DNA of 64,000 bases from Apoda limacodes (GCA_946406115.1 OX291552.1:1054001-1118000); one strand, 5' to 3'; shown: positions 44,719-54,408, counted from the stretch's first letter. Translations and numbers: made by a program. The notes: a model not told the origin generated them from the sequence alone.

Positions 44719-44880
44719 ATGAGATGTGGCGTGCTGTAGAAAGCGGTGGGGAGGGCGCGGAGTCACCTACCGCGCGGGGGAAGCACACGGCGACGCTGGT
44801 GCGCGGGCACGTGTACGTAGTGGGCGGGCGCGGCGCGGGCGGGACCCTGCCGCTGCGCGACTTCTGGCGGTACTCGCTCG
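44719..44880 (+). CDS. Kelch-repeat protein, exon with first visible blade
   Basis: A 162-nt GC-rich exon between a TTCCAG acceptor and a TCG/GTCAGT donor. It starts after 1 nt of a codon and ends with 1 nt (phase 1 both sides). It reads EMWRAVESGGEGAESPTARG, KHTATLVRGHVYVVGGRGAG, GTLPLRDFWRYSL. This is a full kelch blade: P.AR..HTA, hydrophobic strand, the diagnostic double glycine (VGG), then D.W.YSL. Kelch blades assemble into beta-propellers that bind partner proteins; which partner is unknown here. The split codon G plus CG gives Ala and joins exactly to the exon at 53330. Exons upstream were not found, so the N-terminus is missing. Confidence 0.85.
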
Positions 44881-45101
44881 GTCAGTATTTACAGAATCAG
44901 AATTTTTATTTGTAAGCCATTGGTAAATATGTAGATGTTACAAGAAAGTTGTGTCTACAAATTAATACTGTTAATATAAATTAAAAAAAATGTATAATGC
45001 TATATTAATTTAACTGACTGTCGGGAGAAAGGAGGGTTATGTTTTTTAATGATATAAAATATTTTGGGATTGTTGCAGATGCAATAATTTCTTTGACACG
45101 C

Positions 45102-45124
45102 TCAGTAGTAGTAGTAGTAGTAGT
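45102..45124. repeat. (AGT)n microsatellite
   Basis: Seven AGT units precede the sequence leading into the LINE-A copy. Confidence 0.9.
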
Positions 45125-45204
45125 AACCTAAACGGCTCGATGAACTTTAGCTTATGAGGTGTCATTAGATTCCTCTTAATTGTGAGAGTGACACTTAGTA
45201 TAGG

Positions 45205-45400
45205 TAAGAGAGTTTGGGCACTGCAAGTACTCGCTCGAATAAGCCACCCGAACAACTAAGCAGGGCATAGCGAGTACTTGCTCGAATGAGCGGCCCGAAC
45301 TGGGGAAGTACCTCCACCTTACAGAAAACCGCGGCCATAATAACACTAACATTGAGTAGTGTTGTGTTCCTGGCGGTGAGTAAGGTTGCCAGAGCTCTTT
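45205..45400 (+). repeat. Repeat stretch upstream of LINE-A (possible element 5' end)
   Basis: GTACTCGCTCGAATAAGCCA and GAGTACTTGCTCGAATGAGC are an imperfect ~60-bp tandem pair. TCCTGGCGGTGAGTAAGGTT with GCCAGAGCTC is a motif I recall from moth LINE UTRs. It may be the true 5' UTR of the LINE-A copy or a separate older repeat. Confidence 0.45.
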
Positions 45401-45812
45401 GAGGATTCGCTGCACGGACAGCGGAGGACCGGCGGTGCTTGTTGCTGTCATACTCGGCATAGACGCGGCGTGCTGGTTCGGCGGTCAGGGAGACCTGATG
45501 AAACGGCTGACCGCTGGCCGCCCGCAGGTTGAACGGGATCCCGAACCCAGGGATCACTTAATCTCCGCCCTGGGAGGCTGATTCGCCAGCCTGTGTAAAG
45601 TATCTGAAGTGGTAGTCGTGCCGGAGAAGGAGACCGGAGTGGACCCGGCTACTACAACAGAGGGGTATCAGGGGCCCTTCCGCCCGCCGTGCCAGCAACC
45701 GTATCATCTGTGGCGAGCTTCGGCAGTCTTAGAACCGCACCCTTTGCCCTCTATGCTGTCTGTGCAGTGAATCCTCATCCTTAGTCTTAGTAACTTTTTT
45801 TTTATATATATT
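45401..45812 (+). promoter_or_regulatory. LINE-A 5' leader with inverted repeat
   Basis: GC-richer than the host intron. GAGGATTCGCTGCACGGACA (45401-45422) is matched inverted by TGTCTGTGCAGTGAATCCTC (45755-45776). These bracket about 330 bp just ahead of the ORF start and could form a long hairpin in the transcript. No long ORF1 with zinc knuckles is present. Confidence 0.5.
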
Positions 45813-48779
45813 ATGGCCAGAAGACAGAAAAAGAAAAGAGTTTGCACAGCGGCTACTCCATCCACATATAATGTGGATTTTTGCAACATCAGGGGTATTC
45901 ACGCAAATCTTAACGCAGTCCACCACCATCTCGAAACTGCGCAGCCGACCATTCTTTTTCTAACGGAGACGCAGATATTCTGCCCGGCCGACACATCATA
46001 CCTTCATTATCCCGGCTACAAACTCGAACACAATTTTATGAGTCGTGCCGGTGTATGTATGTTCGTCCGGGAGGATATCTGCTGTCGCCGCCTTCATAGC
46101 CTTGAAGACAGGGACCTGTCGATATTGTGGGTGCGCGTAGATTACGGCGGCCACACTCGTATCTATGCGTGCCTATACAGGTCTCATAGCGGTGACACGG
46201 ACGTAACTCGACTCTTCACGCACCTGAGTTTGACGACTGACAAAGTTCTAGAGCAATATCCCACAGCAGAACTAGTTATTTTGGGAGACTTTAACGCCCA
46301 CCATCGCGAGTGGCTCAGTTCTCGAACCAATAACTATGCTGGGATATCTGCTCATGAATTTGCTCTGACCTATGGATTCTCTCAGCTGGTACTTTCTCCA
46401 ACGAGAATACCAGATATAGAGGAACATACGAGCTCCTTACTGGACCTTCTGCTGACTACTCGTCCGGACGGGTACTCCGTCTCAGTGGATGCGCCTCTTG
46501 GCTCCTCGGACCACTGTCTCGTTCGGACTCAAGTGTCATGCACACAACCTGATCCTTCTGGGCCAACTAACTGGCGTCGTGTGTGGCACTATAAGTCGGC
46601 AGACTGGGATGGATTGCGTGAATTTTACGCATCGTACCCGTGGAGGCAGATCTGCTTTAACTCAGAAGATCCTGACGTCTGCGCAGCCGCAGTCACTGAG
46701 ACAATCCTTGCTGGTATGGAATGCTATATTCCTAACCCGCGAGTAGCTGCCGGCGTCAAAAAACGACCGTGGTTTAATAGGTCTTGCAGAAAAGCTAAAA
46801 TTCTTAAGCAAAATGCATATGAGGCTTGGACCACGGCTCGTTATAATAAGGATCCGAATATTTCTGAGTTAAAACGCAAATTAAATGCTGCCTCGAGGTT
46901 CAGTAAGAAAGCAACTGCCAGAGCAAAATTCCAATTCATCGGCAAAATAGGTGGGCGACTTGCGAGCTATCCTTCTGGGAGTCGTGCTTTCTGGTCGCTT
47001 GCCAAAGCTGCCGAAGGGAACTTCTGCCAGTCGTCGTTACCACCACTGCGAAAGACCGATGGTGACTTGGCCCATAGTGCTAAAGAGAAAGCCGATCTAC
47101 TGGGCAGTCTCTTTGCCTCGAACTCGAATATGAACGATGAAGGCGCTGTACCACCTACTATACCGTGGTGCGGTAAGTCCATGCCGGAAATCTCCATAAC
47201 GCAGCGGGAGGTCAGGCGGGCGTTGCTTTCTCTAGACGTTCATAAGTCGAGTGGGCCAGACGGTATACCAGCAGTGGTGCTTAAGCAGTGTGCTCCTGAG
47301 TTATGTCCTGTACTCACGCGCCTCTTCGCGCTTTCCTACCACACTAGGCAATTTCCGTCTACATGGAAGACTGCGAATGTGCACCCGGTGCCCAAAAAGG
47401 GCGATAGATCAGATCCATCGAATTACAGGCCTATCGCTATTACCTCTCTCCTCTCTAAGGTGATGGAGCGTGTGATCAACACACAGCTTCTAAGATACCT
47501 AGAAGTACACGATCTGGTCAGTGACCGTCAATATGGCTTTCGCCACGGTCGCTCGACTGGTGACCTTCTAGTGTATCTCACACACCGATGGGCACTAGCC
47601 ATTGAGAGTCAGGGGGAGGCATTGGCATGTAGCCTGGACATAGCGAAGGCGTTCGATCGGGTCTGGCACCGCGGTCTTCTATCGAAGTTGCCATCTTACG
47701 GAGTGCCCGAGGGTTTGTGCAAATGGGTGGCTAGCTTTTTGTCCGGCAGACGCATACGAACTGTAGTTGACGGTAGTTGCTCTGATAGCATGGACATTAA
47801 TGCTGGTGTCCCGCAAGGCTCTGTGCTGTCTCCTACGCTGTTTCTACTGCATATCAATGACATGTTGGACATCAACAACATACATTGCTATGCAGATGAC
47901 AGTACTGGAGACACTTTTTACACGGGTCGTGCAAACATCCCTCGTTCCCTTGTGGAGGAAAACCGCGGAGAACTTGTGTCTCAAATCGAGACCACACTGT
48001 CCCAGGTCTCTGACTGGGGACGGGTAAACTTGGTCCGATTCAACCCTACAAAGACACAAGTGTGCGCGTTCACCGCTAAGAAAACTCCATTCACTGTGGT
48101 CCCACAATTCCAGAACACTCCCCTCTCCATCTCCAAGAGCATTGGGATCCTTGGTGTCGACATCTCCAGCGATGTTCAGTTCCGAGATCATTTACAAGAT
48201 AAGGTAAAGCTGGCGTCCAAAAAACTTGGTGTACTCAACAGAGCGAAGCAGTACTTCACGTCGGGGCAAAGGTTGTTACTTTACAAGTCGCAAGTTCGGC
48301 CCCATATGGAGTACTGCTGCCATCTCTGGGCAGGTGCACCCGGATACCAGCTTGACCCTTTTGACTCGGTTCAACGACGGGCTGTGAGAATTGTCGACGA
48401 TCCCAAACTCACTTGCGGTATCGAGCCCTTAAGTCTGAGGAGAGACTTTGCCTCACTGTGTGTGTTCTACCGCTTGTACAATGGGTTGTGTTCTGAGGAA
48501 TTGTTCGAAATGATGCCCACGGCTACTTTCTACCATCGCACCGCTCGCCATCGGCAGGGAATTCATTCTCACACTTTAGAACCTAAATGGTCGCGTACAG
48601 TGCGGTTTCAGAGAAACTTCCTCCCGCGAACGCTTAAGTTGTGGAATGAGCTCCCTGCCAAGGTTTTCTGCAAGGACTACAGTATGGAGTTCTTCAAGAA
48701 AGAAGTTATTAGATTTCTGAAGGGTCGGCAACGCGCAAGTGATACCCCTGGTGTTGCAAGCGTCCATAGGCTACGGTGA
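45813..48779 (+). CDS. LINE-A polyprotein: APE endonuclease plus reverse transcriptase, intact 988-codon ORF
   Basis: A single uninterrupted frame encodes a non-LTR retrotransposon enzyme that nicks chromosomal DNA and copies its RNA at the nick. The endonuclease domain (residues ~20-240) has FCNIRG (Asn25), FLTETQ (Glu52), VILGDFNAHH and GSSDHC. The RT domain (~430-760) has SSGPDGIPAVVLKQCAPELC, VPKKGDRSDPSNYRPIAITS, YGFRHGRSTGDLL, SLDIAKAFDRVWH, AGVPQGSVLSPTLFLLHIND and CYADDSTGD (YADD at residues 693-696). The C-terminus carries SQVRPHMEYCCHLWAGAPGY and ends VASVHRLR. All catalytic motifs are intact. The ATG at 45813 follows an AT run; the endonuclease starts soon after, so little is lost upstream. 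Superfamily placement (Jockey/CR1/L2-like) is from memory. The missing ORF1 is either normal for the family or a sign of a non-autonomous copy. Confidence 0.93.
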   Translation: MARRQKKKRVCTAATPSTYNVDFCNIRGIHANLNAVHHHLETAQPTILFLTETQIFCPADTSYLHYPGYKLEHNFMSRAGVCMFVREDICCRRLHSLEDRDLSILWVRVDYGGHTRIYACLYRSHSGDTDVTRLFTHLSLTTDKVLEQYPTAELVILGDFNAHHREWLSSRTNNYAGISAHEFALTYGFSQLVLSPTRIPDIEEHTSSLLDLLLTTRPDGYSVSVDAPLGSSDHCLVRTQVSCTQPDPSGPTNWRRVWHYKSADWDGLREFYASYPWRQICFNSEDPDVCAAAVTETILAGMECYIPNPRVAAGVKKRPWFNRSCRKAKILKQNAYEAWTTARYNKDPNISELKRKLNAASRFSKKATARAKFQFIGKIGGRLASYPSGSRAFWSLAKAAEGNFCQSSLPPLRKTDGDLAHSAKEKADLLGSLFASNSNMNDEGAVPPTIPWCGKSMPEISITQREVRRALLSLDVHKSSGPDGIPAVVLKQCAPELCPVLTRLFALSYHTRQFPSTWKTANVHPVPKKGDRSDPSNYRPIAITSLLSKVMERVINTQLLRYLEVHDLVSDRQYGFRHGRSTGDLLVYLTHRWALAIESQGEALACSLDIAKAFDRVWHRGLLSKLPSYGVPEGLCKWVASFLSGRRIRTVVDGSCSDSMDINAGVPQGSVLSPTLFLLHINDMLDINNIHCYADDSTGDTFYTGRANIPRSLVEENRGELVSQIETTLSQVSDWGRVNLVRFNPTKTQVCAFTAKKTPFTVVPQFQNTPLSISKSIGILGVDISSDVQFRDHLQDKVKLASKKLGVLNRAKQYFTSGQRLLLYKSQVRPHMEYCCHLWAGAPGYQLDPFDSVQRRAVRIVDDPKLTCGIEPLSLRRDFASLCVFYRLYNGLCSEELFEMMPTATFYHRTARHRQGIHSHTLEPKWSRTVRFQRNFLPRTLKLWNELPAKVFCKDYSMEFFKKEVIRFLKGRQRASDTPGVASVHRLR

Positions 48780-48851
48780 CCGCTTACCATCAGGCGGGCC
48801 GTAAGCTTGTTTGCCACCTTAGTGGTATAAAAAAAAAAAAAAAAAAAAAAC
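48780..48851 (+). mobile_element. LINE-A 3' UTR and poly-A tail
   Basis: CCGCTTACCATCAGGCGGGC, GTAAGCTTGTTTGCCACCTT and AGTGGTAT run into about 22 A residues. The 49-nt UTR is shared by every LINE-A end in the window. No clear target-site duplication was found by eye. Confidence 0.9.
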
Positions 48852-49310
48852 TCATCGTATTGCGTGATAAAACAGAAATTTGAAAAAAAAACTCAATTTT
48901 CTACTGTTAATATTTTTTATTTTTTTATAGGAACGCAGATCAATCTTTCGCTGTTATTATTGGCACATCATATACATTAATGACACAGTAAAATCAGTTT
49001 AAAAACATATTTTGCCCGTTTATGTGACTTGGGCAATTACGCTACTTACCGCTACTATCACTTTAAGTCCGATATACACATTACTCTAATAATCCTATAT
49101 CGAAATTAGGTGTGTCATTTATATATTTTGTCTTGTAATTGAGTGAATACAATGCAAATTTAACTATTTTAAAGGACAACGATATTGATACCTAGCAGGT
49201 AACCTTATTTATGGTATGATGTTTACATAAATTAGATAGTAAACATCAAACAAAACAATATTTTTTTAAATCATCACTACATAAAAAACAAATAAAAAAT
49301 TCAAAAAATA
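48852..49310. other. Intronic, no feature recognised
   Basis: AT-rich. Confidence 0.4.
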
Positions 49311-49316
49311 AAAATC

Positions 49317-49735
49317 TCAAACATAACGTAAATAGTACTGTCTATCGTTCATTAAATCATGGTTTACTAGAGTCTCTTTCAACTTATCATAGAAGTACGC
49401 AAGGACTGTTGGGTTGGAACATATTGCTCGCCCTGCAGAAAGGTTTTCAAGAGTACGCAGAGACAAACCATAGAGGTTTTTGAAACTTATCCACCAGTTC
49501 CAACCTGCAGATCCATTTTTTACTTTGAAATTGTGTTTCATGTTAGCGGCTTGCGTTAAGGACAATGCAATTCGTCTTATTTTTGTCACAGATAAACCAA
49601 AACCTAATTCTTGCATTTTTACTATATAATTATAAGTTGTTCCAAATCAATTGACAAAGAAAAAGGCCTTCCTATTTTTTTCATTCTAATTTCAATAGCA
49701 TTATTACCGCTGTCTTCTTGTTCCTTTTGCTTTTG
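49317..49735 (-). pseudogene. Pogo/Tigger-like transposase N-terminal region, truncated
   Basis: The minus strand from about 49720 reads NNAIEIRMKKIGRPFSLS and, after a frameshift, YIVKMQELGFGLSVTKIRRI, KVKNGSAGWNWWISFKNLYG, LSLRTLENLSAGRAICSNPT and VLAYFYDKLKETLVNH. The GW.WW..F..R..LSLRTPE.LS..RA pattern is the CENP-B-type DNA-binding helix-turn-helix block of insect pogo-like transposases. The catalytic DDE domain that should follow is absent, so only the DNA-binding half remains. The 99-codon frame is open from 49616 to 49317. Confidence 0.8.
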
Positions 49736-49789
49736 CACCCTTTGAACCTAGAGCATAGAAACTTGCCAAAATTTTATTAAAATCGGTGT

Positions 49790-50530
49790 ACCATTCTTGC
49801 ATGAGTTCGACTCGCACTTGAATCTTTTTGCTTTCACAAAAACCTTCCCCGCGTGTGCATAACAACCTACCTAAATTTCATTAAAATCGGTTTACCCTTA
49901 TGGCGCATATAGCAGCTAACTAGCGCCGCCATTAGATATCCTCAATTTTCTCTTCGTAGAAAACGAATTTCTAAAATCCAAATGTCGCAAATATAAAGCT
50001 AGTCATAAGCTATTTTCAGAAGGTTTTATATAGTTTTTAAATAATATTTGTGAGTTATATTTAGCATTTCTGCTAAAAGTGGCCGTTTTTAGCAGGAATG
50101 CTAACTACAACTCACAGATATTATGTAGAAAATACATTAAACTTTCTAAAAATAGCATATGACCAGCTTTATATTTGCGACATTTGGATTTTAGAAGTTC
50201 GTTTTCTACGAAGAGTTTTAAGAGAATTAAGGATATCAAATGGCGGCGCTAGTGGGCTGTAAAAGAGCCCTTATTGCGCGAGGCCGATTCGCACTAGAAC
50301 CTTTTTTTTTCTCAGAAACATTCCCCGGCGTTTGCATAACAACTTACCAAAATTTCATTACAATCGGTTTACCCTTATTGCGCGAGTCCGACACGCACTT
50401 GACCCTTTCAGAAAATATTTTCTTATCGGATGCCTACGTCATACAAAGAAAACACCCTCCAAGTTTCAGGTCTCTACGATCAGCGGTTTAGGCTGTGCGT
50501 TCAGTCAGTCATTCAGAACAAAGCATTTTA
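49790..50530 (-). repeat. Dispersed repeat, two partial copies around a palindromic element
   Basis: TTTCATTAAAATCGGTTTAC with CCTTATGGCGC at 49878 and TTTCATTACAATCGGTTTAC with CCTTATTGCGCGAG at 50354 are two copies, each with a TTGCATAAC/GTGCATAAC lead-in. At 50440-50530 CCTCCAAGTTTCAGGTCTCT with ACGATCAGCGGTTTAGG is another widespread moth repeat. Confidence 0.6.
49921..50251. mobile_element. Palindromic MITE, 331 bp, with long inverted repeats
   Basis: The left arm TAGCGCCGCCATT.AGATATCC through CCAAATGTCGCAAATATAAAGCT is mirrored by AGCTTTATATTTGCGACATT through GGCGGCGCTA. Arms are about 150 bp with a short GCTAAAA.TGGCCGTTTTTAGC loop, so the whole element is one hairpin. No frame. Target duplication is unclear. 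Confidence 0.8.
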
Positions 50531-50714
50531 TATGTATAGAATATAATAATTTGATATGTATAGCAGACGGGACTCTAAGACACGGGAGTAACCAAAGAGC
50601 TGTAAATAAAAATAAATAATTAAAAAAACCCTAGTTGATTTATTGGATTTAGTTGTAATGGCCTAATTAATATCGATCGCCTGTGGTAGACCCTAACGTA
50701 TCATATAATTAATC

Positions 50715-51430
50715 TTATGTTGTTTCTGTTCAAATATATCCACTACGTAGCCTCTGTACTAAAATACTGTATACTTATTTGGGGCAACTCCACTAACTTA
50801 TATAAAGCTTTTATTGTGCAAAAAAATGTATAAGAGCAATATGTGGTGTCGCACCTTATGTATGACTCATGTAAGCCCTTGTTTAAAAAACTAAATATTC
50901 TTACGTTGCCCTGCATGTATATATTGGAATCAGCTGTATTTGCAAAGTTTAATTCGAGTATGTTTAAAAAGGCTTGCGACGTATACAACAAAAACAGTAG
51001 ATTCCCAGACAGATTAGCTATTGATGTTCGCCCAAATACATCCTCGTTCTTGAGACAATAATACCCAATGTGTATAGCTATTTATAACGCTCTCCCAAAG
51101 AAAATAAAATCATTAACATAATTTAATATATTCAAAGGAAAATTAAGCAACTGGTTAAAAACTCAAAATTTTTATTCAGTATCCGATTTCCTCAATCGAA
51201 AAGTCGATACATAATTCCATGGTGTATTAATGACAATATATTTTTCTATTTTATTTATTGTAATGAAACACTATTTTTGTTTAAAAAGATTGCACTATTT
51301 ATTTGTCTAATTTATCTAATAATTGTAAATATTTCATGCTATTGTATATGGGTGAATGTGATAGGTACCTATTTTGTAATTAACACCAATGTATACTACA
51401 TTCAAAGCAAATAAATTTCTGATTCTGATT
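50715..51430 (+). pseudogene. LINE C-terminal fragment with 3' end
   Basis: The plus strand reads YVASVLKYCILIWGNSTNLY, KAFIVQKNV, then (frame change) HLMYDSCKPLFKKLNILTLP, CMYILESAVFAKFN, PDRLAIDVRPNTSSFLRQ, YNALPKKIKSLT and FKGKLSNWLK. This is the post-RT region of a LINE similar to the piece at 600-740. The 3' end CAAAGCAAATAAATTTCTGA with TTCTGATTCT is intact. Confidence 0.75.
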
Positions 51431-51589
51431 CTACCTACTTCATCCGCATTTATTTCTATTTCATAGTAAATATTCATGAGAGCCGAACCGTTCAGTCTAG
51501 TTTCATTCGTTGTGTTGTGATGCGCAATAGTACATTCGAGCCATTACCGCACCGCCGTTTTAGAGTAACCGACAAAATAAAAAATTTGT

Positions 51590-52440
51590 ATATTAATATG
51601 AAGTTGAAAAAATATAAAAGATTAACTACTAAGTTTCTTGCTGGTTCTCCTTGGTAGTAAATCATTCCGAACCGGTGTTAATTTTTTTTGGTAATATTTA
51701 AAATTAATAATTAACCTGACGAATCAAAAGTGCCGTTCAAGAGTCTATTTGAATAAAAAAGTTTTGAGTTCTGACTTTAAGTATTTTATGATAAACTTTA
51801 TCGTAGGCTTTGCTTATGTCGTAGAATATTCCTAATGCGTTTTTTTTTATCATTTATGTGTTGAAGGGCCAATTGTATGTATTTATATATTGTAGTTATC
51901 GTAGATCTTAGTTTTCTAAATCCATTTTCCGAGTTATTTAAAATGTAATGTTTTTCTAAAAAGTTGTGAAACTTTTATTGCACATAACTTTTTAAATATT
52001 TTTGAAAAGGTTGGAAGTAGAGCTATTGATCTATAGTTGGAAGTAGAGCTATTGATCTATAGTTGGAAGTAGAGCTATTGATCTATAGTTGGAAGTAGAG
52101 CTATTGATCTATAGTTGGAAGTAGAGCTATTGATCTATAGTTGGAAGTAGAGCTATTGATCTATAGTTGGAAGTAGAGCTATTGATCTATAGTTGGAAGT
52201 AGAGCTATTGATCTAAAGTTGGAAGTAGAGCTATAGATCTATAGTTATTTTGGGTTGTGGTACTACCATTTTTGTGAACTGGTTTAACCAGTGATATTTT
52301 CAATAAATTTGGAAATTTTACGTCTTTTTTTTGTTTTAACAATATGGGTGTAATAAAAAACCATAACTATGTGTTTTTTTTTTGTTTGCCGTATGATGCT
52401 AATGATTTCTTTTTGATTTATAACTGGTCTTCCTGTGTTT
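51590..52440 (-). pseudogene. LINE RT fragment carrying minisatellites
   Basis: The minus strand from about 52330 reads FPNLLKISLVKPVHKNGSTT, TQNNYRSIALLPTFSKIFKK, (frame change) NGFRKLRSTITTIYKYIQLA, LQHINDKKNALGIFYDISKA, YDKVYHKILK. These are RT blocks up to the first catalytic Asp region. The 3' side then jumps to LINE-B-type UTR (CGAACCGGTG, CAAGAAACTTAGTAG at 51630-51685), so the palm and YADD are deleted. The 26-bp array lies between NYRSIALLP and its neighbours. Confidence 0.8.
52011..52244. repeat. 26-bp minisatellite, 9 copies, from a LINE RT motif
   Basis: TTGGAAGTAGAGCTATTGAT plus CTATAG repeats from 52011 to 52219 at 26-bp steps, with variation in the last two copies. The unit is the antisense of the codons for YRSIALLPT in the surrounding RT. 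Confidence 0.95.
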
Positions 52441-52442
52441 TT

Positions 52443-52531
52443 CGTGTCTAGATATCTATCGTATATCGTGTCTAGATATCTATCGTATATCGTGTCTAGA
52501 TATCTATCGTATATCGTGTCTAGATATCTAT
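52443..52531. repeat. 24-bp tandem repeat, nearly 4 copies
   Basis: CGTGTCTAGATATCTATCGT plus ATAT at 52443, 52467, 52491 and a partial copy at 52515. Confidence 0.95.
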
Positions 52532-52564
52532 TTAGTTTTAAAATTTACGCGTTCCATTACTAAT

Positions 52565-53045
52565 TTAAAAATATAAAACGGGATTAAACGCATTGCTATA
52601 TGGCAAACTACCTTATTCCCGACGTTTCGGCTGGGTTGCATCAGCCTTGGTCACGTACGCGGTGTCTTCGGCTTCGAGTGGAGGCGTACTGTTGAACTAC
52701 CCTCATTTCGTCTTTATACTTGTCATAATCACTACACACAACACTAACGGTGTCCTCGGGTGCGTTCGTTGGTGAAACTCGAGAGCTGTATTTTCCTATG
52801 ACTGGATTCCATGCAGATACAGTTTGTATCCATCCTCACGATTGAAGTTCTTATGCTTTTTTATTTCAATCGCTTCGCGTACCAATCTACGGTAATATTG
52901 GCGATCGGTGAAAAAAATCTTAGGCTGGTGGAGCTCAATCCAGTGGTTGGAATTTGAGTAAATCAGATGTGGTGTAACCCAGTCGAAACGTCAGGAAAAA
53001 GGTATTTTGCCAAATAACGACGCGTTTAATACCGTTTTATAATTT
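52565..53045 (-). pseudogene. Penelope-like retroelement C-terminal fragment
   Basis: The minus strand from about 52980 reads TPHLIYSNSNHWIELHQPKI, FFTDRQYYRRLVREAIEIKK, HKNFNREDGYKLYLHGIQS. The pattern (Y..R..REAIEI.KH..NFNRE.G) is one I associate with the region after the GIY-YIG domain in Penelope-type elements; confidence in that is moderate. The ends also form an inverted repeat (TATGGCAAACTACCTTATTC at 52599, GTATTTTGCCAAATAACG at 53000; AAACGTCAGG and CGACGTTTCGG). No RT is present. Confidence 0.5.
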
Positions 53046-53189
53046 TTAAAATCTAGATAGTTCTTTCATTATTAAAACAAGTCGCACAGTTTTTGCATTT
53101 TTTTGCTATATTTGTGAAGTAACATCTTGCTTCGTGTCAAATTACATGATTCAATGATAACGGAAGGGACGCTATACGTTATGGTTTAT

Positions 53190-53275
53190 TTGTGAATGCT
53201 AAAATATGCGACAAAAATTTGACTTGCGTTGGCTTATCCTTGATATTTTACAGCTTCATGGGACCGTAACTTATA
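53190..53275 (+). repeat. GTTCCGTA-type dispersed-repeat scrap
   Basis: TTTATTTGTGAATGCTAAAA at 53189 with TTTACAGCTTCATGGGACCG parallels 5090-5130 and 24385. It lies immediately upstream of the kelch exon acceptor. Confidence 0.45.
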
Positions 53276-53329
53276 CCAGCCATTAACAGTGCAAAGGTAC
53301 TAGTAAGAGGTTGTGTGTGCACTGTGCAG

Positions 53330-53481
53330 CGCTGGGGCGGTGGGAGCGGCTGGAGCGACGCGGGGAGCCACCGCCGGCGCTTCAGGAACACGCGGCTGTC
53401 GCGCACCGAGGGCGCCTCTACGTGTTCGGAGGGGAGGCCGCACTGTCCACGGATACTCCTCTCTGGACGTACGACACCGAG
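53330..53481 (+). CDS. Kelch-repeat protein, exon with second visible blade
   Basis: A 152-nt GC-rich exon between a CTGTGCAG acceptor and a GAG/GTACGA donor. It begins in phase 1 (CG completes the Ala codon left open at 44880) and ends in phase 0. It reads ALGRWERLERRGEPPPALQE, HAAVAHRGRLYVFGGEAALS, TDTPLWTYDTE. The blade has W.RL, H.A, LYVFGG with the double glycine, and LW.YD, as in canonical kelch repeats. Antisense and alternative frames across it are open only because of GC content. The next exon is at 62664. Confidence 0.85.
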
Positions 53482-54408
53482 GTACGACGATCATAGACAA
53501 TCACATCACCTTGACCTATGTATGTACATTAGTTAGGTTCGGATGTTGCACCTCACTTACGTAGTTATCTTTATATAGGTACAGAAGAATGTTCCTTTTA
53601 TGACTTATAAAATATACTTGGAGAATTGTGACCGGCAACTGTGGAACCTTAGACTTCTCGATTGGTCCGAGAATTTGTACAGGTTCCACAATTTTATACG
53701 ACGGGAAAAGTGAAGTGGCGCGAATAACATTGCGGGGAGCCAGTTAGTCTAAATTTATATAAAATAAACAACTAATAACTTATAAAGTCCTAGTACATCA
53801 ATCTTACAAATACACAAATCTTCATAGAATTAAAAAATACATTATAAATTTACATACATAGAAATAATCTAACTTCGTTTATGACTCCCTGGGGGGCGTT
53901 CAAAAACCGACTGAGTCGAGTAGAGTTATGACTCGAACAGGTCAAAAACTGAGTTCCAACCCGAAGCCGTTCAAAACGTATAGAGTTGTTACCCTAGTGT
54001 TGACTCAAGTGAACCGAACTCGACGCGGGTTCGACGGAGTTGGCGTTCATATTTATATAGAAATGACAAACCAATGTCGACAAATTGATAAATTATTTTG
54101 CTGTTAGTTTTGTTTTATAATATTTTTATGACTTTTGTAGTTGGAGTGCTTCAAACGACAAAAGTTTTTGTAGTATTTCCACTCCTCTATTACCTAGGTT
54201 TCAGCAGTTTTTTTCTGAGATTCTCTAGTAAATCACGACAGATGTCTCAAAATATTTCGAAAACATTGAATTTAGACATAAAGTTAGCAATGTAGAAAAA
54301 ACCTATTTTTATTTTACTTTTCTGTCAAAATAAAGTAGGTAATAAAATTAATAGCAATTTATAGTTTAAAATAGAAGCTGTAGGAATCACTTATTCATGA
54401 AGTGACCC

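Larger units (their letters stand above)
44881..53329 (+). other. Kelch gene intron (8.4 kb, phase 1)
   Basis: GTCAGT...GTGCAG. It contains a full-length LINE-A in sense orientation, a pogo-like remnant, a palindromic MITE, two further LINE remnants with minisatellites and a Penelope-like scrap. Confidence 0.75.

Noticed and set aside
53300..53564. Antisense and shifted frames over the GC-rich kelch exons (also at 44726-44926, 62672-62977, 62682-62888)
   Set aside because: GC-rich codons lack stops in other frames. Only one frame gives kelch motifs and matching splice phases.
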